Below are positions 57,358-64,000 of a DNA stretch of 64,000 bases, piece after piece (within the stretch, counting starts at the first letter, position 1; the number at the start of each line of letters is the position of its first letter). The position numbers and the translations under genes are program-made. The stretch spans positions 2,170,001 through 2,234,000 of the forward strand of contig NZ_CP078069.1 of the NCBI RefSeq assembly GCF_019195435.1. Direction: 5' to 3'. Under the pieces are notes generated by a model. That model was not told the DNA's origin. It saw only the letters and a program-made list of their open reading frames with translations, and searched no databases. This stretch comes from Comamonas sp. NLF-1-9 (GTDB lineage Bacteria; Pseudomonadota; Gammaproteobacteria; Burkholderiales; Burkholderiaceae_C).

Positions 57358-59025
57358 ATGAGCGACACCACCTTCGACACCATCATCATCGGCGCCGGTA
57401 CGGCCGGCTCGCTGCTGGCCAACCGCCTCAGCGCCGACCCCAAGCGCCGCGTGCTGCTGCTGGAAGCGGGCGGGCGCGACAACTACCACTGGATTCACAT
57501 CCCCGTCGGCTACCTCTACTGCATAGGCAATCCGCGCACCGACTGGCTCTACCAGACCGAGCCCGACGCCGGCCTCAACGGCCGCCAGTTGCGTTATCCG
57601 CGCGGCAAGGCGCTGGGCGGGTGCTCGAGCATCAACGGCATGCTCTATCTGCGCGGCCAGGCGCAGGACTACGAGCACTGGGCCGATGTGACCGGCGAAG
57701 ACGCCTGGCGCTGGCCCAATGTGCTGCAGACCTTCCGGCGCCACGAAGACCATTGGCGCCTGGACCGCCCCGACAGCGTGCCCGAGGACTTCAAGCGCCT
57801 GCACGCCAACTTCTCCACCGGCAGCAGCGGCGAATGGCGCGTGGAGCGCCAGCGCCTGCGCTGGGAAATTCTGGACGCTTTTGCGCGCGCGGCGGTGCAG
57901 GCCGGCATCCCCGCCACGAGCGACTTCAACACCGGCGACAACGAGGGCGTGGGCTACTTCGAAGTCAACCAGCGCCGCGGCTGGCGCTGGAACACCGCCA
58001 AGGCCTTCCTGCGCCCGGCCTGCGAGGGGCGGCCCAACTTCACGCTCTGGACCGGCGCCCAGGCCATAAAGCTCATCACCACGGTGGACGCCCAGGGGCG
58101 CAAGCGCTGCGCCGGGGTGCAGCTCGTGAAGGACGGGCAGCAGGTGACGGTGCATGCGGTGCACGAAGTCGTCCTGAGCGCCGGCGCGATCAATTCGCCG
58201 CAGTTGCTGCAGCTTTCGGGCATAGGGCCGGCGGCGCTGCTGCAGCAGCACGGCATCCCCGTGGTGCACGATCTGCCCGGCGTGGGCGCCAACCTGCAAG
58301 ACCATCTGCAGATCCGCGCGGTGTTCAAGGTGCAGGGCGTGCAGACGCTCAACACCCTGGCCAACGACCCTTTCGGCAAGGCCTGGATAGGCATGCAATA
58401 CCTGTTCAACCGCAGCGGCCCGATGAGCATGGCGCCGTCGCAGCTGGGCGCGTTCACCCGCTCGGACCCGCAGCGCGAGCGCGCGAACCTCGAATTTCAT
58501 GTGCAGCCGCTGTCGCTGGATGCCTTCGGCGAGCCGCTGCACGACTTCCCCGCGTTCACCGCCAGCGTGTGCAACCTGCAGCCCACGAGCCGCGGCAGCG
58601 TGCGCATCAAGAGCGCCAACTTCCGCGAGGCGCCGGCGATCGCGCCCAACTACCTCTCGACCGACGAAGACCGGCTGATCGCCGCCAACAGCCTGCGCCT
58701 GACGCGGCGTATCGCCTCGCAGCCGGCGCTGGCGCGCTACCGGCCCGAGGAATACAAACCCGGCGTGCAGTTCCAGAGCGATGAAGAACTCGCGCGCCTG
58801 GCCGGCGACATCGCCACCACCATCTTTCACCCCGTGGGCACCACGCGCATGGGCCGCGCGGACGACGCGCAAGCCGTGCTCGATCCGCACTTTCGCGTGC
58901 GCGGCATCGACGGCCTGCGCGTGGTGGACGCCGGCGCCATGCCCACCATCACCAGCGGCAACACCAACAGCCCGACGCTGATGATGGCCGAGATGGCCGC
59001 GGGCTGGATCGCCGCCGGGCAGTAG
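57358..59025 (+). CDS. GMC-family FAD-dependent oxidoreductase (choline/alcohol dehydrogenase-like)
   Basis: This is a 555-residue flavoprotein. The N-terminal FAD site is IIIGAGTAGSLLANRLS with LLEAG, GMC signature 1 is GKALGGCSSINGMLYLRG, signature 2 is GAINSPQLLQLSGIG, and the C-terminal active site is HPVGTTRMG with the catalytic His. This group oxidises alcohols or choline and passes electrons to quinones. There is no betaine aldehyde dehydrogenase or betI nearby, so choline use is not supported. The ATG at 57358 (MSDTTFDT) is the start. Two terminator-like hairpins follow. Confidence 0.92.
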   Translation: MSDTTFDTIIIGAGTAGSLLANRLSADPKRRVLLLEAGGRDNYHWIHIPVGYLYCIGNPRTDWLYQTEPDAGLNGRQLRYPRGKALGGCSSINGMLYLRGQAQDYEHWADVTGEDAWRWPNVLQTFRRHEDHWRLDRPDSVPEDFKRLHANFSTGSSGEWRVERQRLRWEILDAFARAAVQAGIPATSDFNTGDNEGVGYFEVNQRRGWRWNTAKAFLRPACEGRPNFTLWTGAQAIKLITTVDAQGRKRCAGVQLVKDGQQVTVHAVHEVVLSAGAINSPQLLQLSGIGPAALLQQHGIPVVHDLPGVGANLQDHLQIRAVFKVQGVQTLNTLANDPFGKAWIGMQYLFNRSGPMSMAPSQLGAFTRSDPQRERANLEFHVQPLSLDAFGEPLHDFPAFTASVCNLQPTSRGSVRIKSANFREAPAIAPNYLSTDEDRLIAANSLRLTRRIASQPALARYRPEEYKPGVQFQSDEELARLAGDIATTIFHPVGTTRMGRADDAQAVLDPHFRVRGIDGLRVVDAGAMPTITSGNTNSPTLMMAEMAAGWIAAGQ

Positions 59026-59155
59026 GCGCGCCCCCCGGGAAAGTCCCGATGCGCGGCGCCCGCGCCAGCCCTTACATTGCGCACACCCAAGGCACGCAGC
59101 CGCGCGTCCAGCGAGGGGCCGGGGAGACACCGCCAACAACAACAGCAACAGACAA

Positions 59156-59181
59156 GGCGCCCATGAAGAGGCGCCCTATTT
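59156..59181 (+). terminator. Hairpin with U-run downstream of the GMC gene (first)
   Basis: GGCGCC-CATGAAGA-GGCGCC forms a 6-bp GC stem followed by CTATTTTT. It is a moderate terminator; a C/A-rich unstructured tract (CCAACAACAACAGCAACAGA) lies just before it. Confidence 0.6.
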
Positions 59182-59186
59182 TTGCC

Positions 59187-59214
59187 AGCACCCGCGTTGC
59201 GGGTGCTTTTTTTT
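59187..59214 (+). terminator. Rho-independent terminator downstream of the GMC gene (second)
   Basis: The AGCACCCGC-GTT-GCGGGTGCT stem is followed by a run of eight T. A strong terminator 28 bases before the next ATG. Confidence 0.9.
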
Positions 59215-59241
59215 GCCCCGGCCGATGGGAAAATCCGCGCA

Positions 59242-60000
59242 ATGGATTCCGTCGTCGTTGCGCTGGCCTCGCTGCTGGCCGGTTTCATCGATTCGATCGT
59301 CGGTGGCGGAGGCCTGATCCTCGTGCCCGCGCTGTTTGCCACCTACCCCAGCGCGGTGCCGGGCGATCTGCTGGGCACCAACAAGAGCGCCTCCATCTGG
59401 GGCACGGGCGTGGCCACGCTGCAGTACGCGCGGCGCGTGCGCATCCGCTGGCAGGCCATGCTGCCCGCCGCGCTCACCAGCTTTGCCGCCGCGCTGCTCG
59501 GCGCCTGGACGGTGACCCAGGTCTCGGCCGAGCTGCTGCGCAAGCTGCTGCCGCTGATCCTGCTGGCCCTGCTGCTCTACACGCTGGCGCGCAAGGAACT
59601 GGGCCGCGTGCACGCGCCCACGCTCAGCCCGGCGCGCGAACGCCTGGTGGCCTGCGCGATTGCGCTGGTCATCGGCTTCTACGACGGCTTTTTCGGCCCG
59701 GGCACCGGCAGCTTCTTCATCTTTTTCTTCGTGCGCTTTCTCGGCTACGACTTTCTCAACGCCTCGGTCTCGGCCAAGCTGCTCAACCTCTCGACCAACG
59801 CCTCTTCGCTGATGCTGTTTGCGGCGCTGGGCCACGTGTGGTGGCAGCTCACGCTGTGGCTTGCCGCGGCCAACATCGTCGGCAGCATCCTGGGCGCGCG
59901 CCTGGCGCTGCGCCATGGCGCGGGCTTCGTGCGCGGCATCTTCATCGTCGTGGTCGGCGCGCTGATCCTGAAGACCGCGCGCGACGCCTTCCTCGGCTGA
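59242..60000 (+). CDS. TauE/SafE (TSUP) family sulfite/anion exporter
   Basis: This is a 252-residue inner-membrane protein with about eight hydrophobic helices in two repeats. The family half-motifs are LLAGFIDSIVGGGGLILVPAL in the first half and GFYDGFFGPGTGSFFIFFFV in the second. TSUP proteins move sulfite, sulfoacetate or other organosulfur anions; the substrate here is unknown. The ATG at 59242 is preferred to a TTG at 59182 located inside the terminator. It is convergent with mrdA, 5 bases apart. Confidence 0.92.
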   Translation: MDSVVVALASLLAGFIDSIVGGGGLILVPALFATYPSAVPGDLLGTNKSASIWGTGVATLQYARRVRIRWQAMLPAALTSFAAALLGAWTVTQVSAELLRKLLPLILLALLLYTLARKELGRVHAPTLSPARERLVACAIALVIGFYDGFFGPGTGSFFIFFFVRFLGYDFLNASVSAKLLNLSTNASSLMLFAALGHVWWQLTLWLAAANIVGSILGARLALRHGAGFVRGIFIVVVGALILKTARDAFLG

Positions 60001-60005
60001 GCGCC

Positions 60006-61952
60006 TCAGCGGCTGGTAGCCAGCGGCACGTCTTCGGCGCGCCGGGGCGTGCCCATGGGCACCGATGCCTGGCCGCGCGCCACCGCGGCGATGTCCTCCT
60101 CGCTCGGGTACTGGCCGAGCAGCCAGTAGTCGAAGACGCGGCGCACGATGGGCGCCGCGGCGGCCGCGCCAAAGCCGGCGTTCTCCACGATCGCGGCAAC
60201 CACGATGCTCGGCTCCTCCAGCGGCGCAAAGGCGGCGAACAGCGAGTGGTCGCGCTGGTGCTCCTCTAGCAGCTTGGCGTTGTATTTGACGTTCTGCCCC
60301 AGGCTCACCGCCTGGGCCGTGCCGGTCTTGCCCGCCGAGGTATACGGCGCACCGGCAAACACCCGCCGTCCGGTGCCGGCCTCGTTCACCGCCGCCAGCG
60401 CATTGCGCACGATGGCGATGTCCGCCGGGCGGTAGCCCAGGTGCTCGCCGGGCGGCTGCGCCACCGCGCTGACCTGGCCGCTGACCTGGTCGCGCACCGC
60501 CTTGGCCACGTGCGGGCGGTAGCGCGTGCCGCCGTTGGCCAGCACGCTCTCGGCCACCGCCAGCTGCAGCATGGTGAAGTTGTTGTAGCCCTGGCCTATG
60601 CCCAGCGACACCGTCTCGCCCGGGAACCAGCGCTGCATGTCGACGCGCTTGTAGGCGTGCTTCTTCCATTCGGTGCTTGGCAGGATGCCGCGCACCTCGC
60701 CGCCCAGGTCGATGCCGGTGATCTGGCCAAAGCCCAGCGGCGCCATCACGTCGTGGATGGCGTTCACGCCCATCTCCACCGCCAGCGAATAGAAATAGGT
60801 GTTGCTCGAATACTGGATGGCGCGCGTCATGTCCACGCCGCCCAGCCCCCCTTCGTGGCTGCGAAAACTGCGCCCGCCGAAGTTGTAGTAGCCCGGGTCG
60901 TTGACCACCAGCTTGGGGTCGCGCTTGCGCAGTTGCAGCGCGCCCAGCGCCATGAAGGGCTTGTAGGTAGACCCCGGCGGGTAGGTGCCGCGCAGCGCGC
61001 GGTTCAAGAGCGGCTTGTTGATCGATTCGTTGAGCGCCTGCCAGTTTTCCTGGTCTATGCCTTCGACGAAGAGGTTGGGGTCGAAGGTCGGCATGGACAC
61101 CAGCGCCAGCACCTCGCCGTTTCTCGGGTCGAGCGCGACCAGCGCGCCGCGGCGTTCGCCGTAGAGCTCTTCGACGAGCTTTTGCAGCTTGATGTCGATG
61201 GACAGCATCAGCGTGTCGCCCGGCGTCGCCGGATGGTGCTCGAGCCGGCGCACCGCGTAGCCGCCGGCCGAGGTCTCCAGCAGCTCGAAGCCGGTCTGGC
61301 CGTGCAACCGCTCTTCGTAGCTCTGCTCCACGCCGAGCTTGCCGATGTAGTCGGTGCCGCGGTAGTTGGCCGCCTCGTCCGAGTCCTCGATGCGCTCCTT
61401 CTCCTTCTGGTTGATGCGCCCGATGTAGCCGATCGCGTGGCTGCCCACCGGCCCCAGCGGGTAGGTGCGAAACAGCCGCGCCTTGACCTCCACGCCGGGA
61501 AAGCGCCAGCGCTGCGCGGCAAAGCGCGCCACCTCCTCGTCGGAGAGGCGGGTGCGCAGTGGCAGCGAATCAAAACGGCGTGAATCGTCCATCAGGCGCT
61601 TGAAGCGGCGCTTGTCGCGCGGCTGGATGTCAACGATCTGCGCGAGCTGCTCTATCGTGGCGTCGACGTCGAGCGCGCGCGAGGGCGTGATCTCCAGCGT
61701 GTAGGCCGAATAGTTGGTCGCCAGCACCACGCCGTTGCGGTCCATGATCTGCCCGCGCATGGGCACGATGGGCACGACCGCGGTGCGGTTGCTCTCGGCC
61801 TGTTCGGCCAGGTCGTCGTGGCGCTGCACCTGCAGCACGTACAGCCGCCAGGCAATCAGCGCAAACGCCAACAGCACCATGAGCGCGACCGCCCACAGGC
61901 GCAGGCGAAAGCGCCCCGCCTCGGCCTCGGCGCTACGCAGTTCGTTGATCAC
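60006..61952 (-). CDS. mrdA: Penicillin-binding protein 2 (rod-shape transpeptidase)
   Basis: This is a 648-residue class B PBP that crosslinks peptidoglycan during elongation. One N-terminal membrane helix (about 20-40) is followed by a pedestal domain and the transpeptidase domain with STYK at 328-331 (catalytic Ser328), SSN at 382-384 and KTGTA at 542-546. It starts with GTG at 61952, overlapping the mreD stop by 4 bases. rodA (mrdB) usually follows; here the next gene is the convergent TSUP exporter, so the SEDS partner must be elsewhere. Confidence 0.95.
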   Translation of the reverse strand: MINELRSAEAEAGRFRLRLWAVALMVLLAFALIAWRLYVLQVQRHDDLAEQAESNRTAVVPIVPMRGQIMDRNGVVLATNYSAYTLEITPSRALDVDATIEQLAQIVDIQPRDKRRFKRLMDDSRRFDSLPLRTRLSDEEVARFAAQRWRFPGVEVKARLFRTYPLGPVGSHAIGYIGRINQKEKERIEDSDEAANYRGTDYIGKLGVEQSYEERLHGQTGFELLETSAGGYAVRRLEHHPATPGDTLMLSIDIKLQKLVEELYGERRGALVALDPRNGEVLALVSMPTFDPNLFVEGIDQENWQALNESINKPLLNRALRGTYPPGSTYKPFMALGALQLRKRDPKLVVNDPGYYNFGGRSFRSHEGGLGGVDMTRAIQYSSNTYFYSLAVEMGVNAIHDVMAPLGFGQITGIDLGGEVRGILPSTEWKKHAYKRVDMQRWFPGETVSLGIGQGYNNFTMLQLAVAESVLANGGTRYRPHVAKAVRDQVSGQVSAVAQPPGEHLGYRPADIAIVRNALAAVNEAGTGRRVFAGAPYTSAGKTGTAQAVSLGQNVKYNAKLLEEHQRDHSLFAAFAPLEEPSIVVAAIVENAGFGAAAAAPIVRRVFDYWLLGQYPSEEDIAAVARGQASVPMGTPRRAEDVPLATSR

Positions 61953-62467
61953 AGCGGTCGGTTCTCATCCTGGTCGGGCGGGCGGCGCTGCGGCGCCAGC
62001 AGCAGCCAGCTTGCCAGCGGCCACAGCAGCGCCTCCAGCAGCGGCGCCAGCAGCGTCTCCCAGCCCGGCACTACACCCGAGCCGGCCAGGCGCAGCAGCA
62101 GCTCCAGCAGGTGCGCGGCGGCAAACAGCGGCAAGAGCTGCAGCGCCTGCCAGAGCACGCCGAACCACAGCAGGCGCCGCTGCAGCAGCTGCACCGCGAA
62201 CACCAGCAGGCAATAGACCAGCGCATGCTGGCCCAGCAGCGTGGACTGGTCCACGTCGATCGCCAGGCCGAGCACGAAGGCCGCGCCCATGCCCACGTCG
62301 CGCGGCTGGTGCAGGCCCCAGAAGGCAAGCAACACCATCAGCCAGTCGGGCGTCCAGGTCACGCGCCCCAGCGGCAGCAGGTTCAGCGCCAGCGCCAGCA
62401 CCAGGCTGGCCAGCATGAAGGCGGGGTTGACCGGCAGCAGCAGCTGCTGGCCCTTGGGCAGGATCAT
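61949..62467 (-). CDS. mreD: Rod shape-determining protein MreD
   Basis: This is a 172-residue inner-membrane protein with about five hydrophobic helices, very rich in Leu and Ala as MreD proteins are. The N-terminal ILPVN-like LLLPVNPAFMLASLV and WTPDWLMVLLAFWGLHQPRDVGMGAAFVLGLAIDV match the family. It links MreC to the elongation machinery. It overlaps mreC and mrdA by 4 bases each, so it is strictly coupled. Confidence 0.93.
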   Translation of the reverse strand: MILPKGQQLLLPVNPAFMLASLVLALALNLLPLGRVTWTPDWLMVLLAFWGLHQPRDVGMGAAFVLGLAIDVDQSTLLGQHALVYCLLVFAVQLLQRRLLWFGVLWQALQLLPLFAAAHLLELLLRLAGSGVVPGWETLLAPLLEALLWPLASWLLLAPQRRPPDQDENRPL

Positions 62468-63408
62468 GGCTGCCCCCGCTTGCGTTCACGCGGCGCGCCC
62501 GTCGCCCGGGCAGCGGGCTGGGCCGGCTCGGCCTGCTCCTGGGCGCCCGGCTGAGGCAGGGGGCCGAGCACCAGCACCTGGCGCGCGCCGTACATCTGCG
62601 CCAGTGGCGCGCAGTAGATGCGCGCAAAGGTCGAATCGGCACGCCGCTCGATGTGCACCACGCGCGCTACCGGCAGGCCGCCGGGGTAGACGCCGTCCAC
62701 GCCGCTGGTGATGAGCAGGTCGCCCTCCTGCACGTCGGCATTGCCCGGCGTGAAGCGCAGCTCCATGCCGCCGCCGTGGCTGGTCAAGGGGTCGCCAAAC
62801 GCGATGCTGCGCGCGCCGGTGCGCGCGTTGAGTACCGGTATGGTCTGGTCGCGGTCGATCAGCAGCGTCACTTCGCTGAGCGTGGCAAACACCCGCGTGA
62901 CCTGCCCGAGCACGCCGCGCGCATCGAGCACCGGCGAGCCCGCCTGCAGCCCGGCGAGCTGCCCCTTGTCTATCGTCACCTTGCGGCTGTAGGGGTCGGC
63001 GGTGTCGTAGAGCACCTGCGCGGCGAGCGACGGCGGCTCGATGCGCGCACGCAGCGCCAGCAACTCGCGCAGCTGCGCGTTCTCGCGCTGCAGCAGGTCG
63101 GTCGCGCTGGCGCGCACCGCCATCTGCGCCATCTGCCGACGTGCCTCCTGCAGCGCCTGCTGGGCCTCGTCGAGCGACTGGAAATAGCCCGCGCCGCGCC
63201 CGGCAAACTCCACCGGCTGCAGCATCAGCCACTGCAAGGGGTAGATCACCACCGCCACCGCCTGGCGCAGCGGCTCGGTGACGTGAAAGCGCGCATCGGC
63301 CACCATGAAAAACAGCGCCAGGGCGCTGTAGATGACGAGGCGCGAGAGGGCCGAGGGCCCCTGCCGGAAAAAGGAAGGGGCCTTGCGCTCCAGGGTGCCC
63401 AGCGGCAT
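62464..63408 (-). CDS. mreC: Rod shape-determining protein MreC
   Basis: This is a 314-residue protein with an N-terminal membrane anchor (about 24-44), a periplasmic coiled coil (about 75-115, QSLDEAQQALQEARRQMAQM) and the MreC beta domain (AQVLYDTADPYSRKVTIDKGQLAGLQAGSPV; GDLLITSGVDGVYPGGLPVARV). It activates PBP2 and scaffolds the elongasome. The C-terminal tail is Pro/Ala/Arg-rich. It follows mreB by 15 bases. Confidence 0.95.
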   Translation of the reverse strand: MPLGTLERKAPSFFRQGPSALSRLVIYSALALFFMVADARFHVTEPLRQAVAVVIYPLQWLMLQPVEFAGRGAGYFQSLDEAQQALQEARRQMAQMAVRASATDLLQRENAQLRELLALRARIEPPSLAAQVLYDTADPYSRKVTIDKGQLAGLQAGSPVLDARGVLGQVTRVFATLSEVTLLIDRDQTIPVLNARTGARSIAFGDPLTSHGGGMELRFTPGNADVQEGDLLITSGVDGVYPGGLPVARVVHIERRADSTFARIYCAPLAQMYGARQVLVLGPLPQPGAQEQAEPAQPAARATGAPRERKRGQP

Positions 63409-63423
63409 GCGCGCGGCCCGGCG

Positions 63424-64000
<577 letters not shown>

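Overview
This window is a GC-rich chromosomal segment of a betaproteobacterium, most likely a member of the Comamonadaceae (Burkholderiales). The call rests on gene content and order: recG-oxyR, an rpe/gph/trpEGDC block, mreBCD-mrdA, a Mla-type operon with a STAS-fused permease, and a short AT-rich dispersed repeat of the kind I associate with this family. I could not run a database search. No rRNA, tRNA, CRISPR array or complete insertion sequence was seen.

Layout. 1-5004: glycerol uptake and use: a GlpSTP-type ABC importer leftward, divergent from glpR and glpK. 5108-10991: proC, ubiA, an IS5-like miniature element, then recG-oxyR-dps leftward (peroxide response and DNA protection). 11046-17790: two tandem HD-GYP proteins, queA, and a four-PAS diguanylate cyclase. 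17855-28000: the tryptophan genes trpE-G-D-C leftward with a possible Trp leader peptide. They are separated from gph and rpe by a rightward insert of a DsrE-like secreted protein, a TpsB outer-membrane transporter and a secreted caspase-like protein with a proline-rich stalk. 28032-35677: a CPA2 antiporter, a carboxylate-amine ligase, thiL, a DUF4139 protein, pgpA, pncC, a degenerate kinase-like protein and a MAPEG protein. 35715-38889: an ABC substrate-binding protein, a lipoate ligase homologue and hemB. 38897-43554: a large orphan lipoprotein and a copper nitrite reductase fused to an N-terminal membrane domain and a C-terminal cytochrome c. 43633-48211: a chemoreceptor overlapping a GGDEF-EAL protein. 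48253-51990: a MarR regulator with a visible operator, emrA and emrB, the last two split by two palindromic repeats. 52098-57160: dienelactone hydrolase, MarC, and a four-gene MCE lipid-transport operon. 57358-64000: a GMC oxidoreductase, a TauE/SafE exporter, and the rod-shape operon mreB-mreC-mreD-mrdA, where mreB is cut by the window end.

The most unusual points are these: the TpsB-caspase pair placed inside what is often a contiguous rpe-gph-trp block; a dispersed repeat that now supplies the first codons of two unrelated genes in different reading frames and an internal segment of thiL; the three-module nitrite reductase; the tryptophan-rich leader ORF ahead of trpE; and the orphan lipoprotein. 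Five proteins carry cyclic-di-GMP or chemotaxis signalling domains, so surface and motility signalling is well represented.
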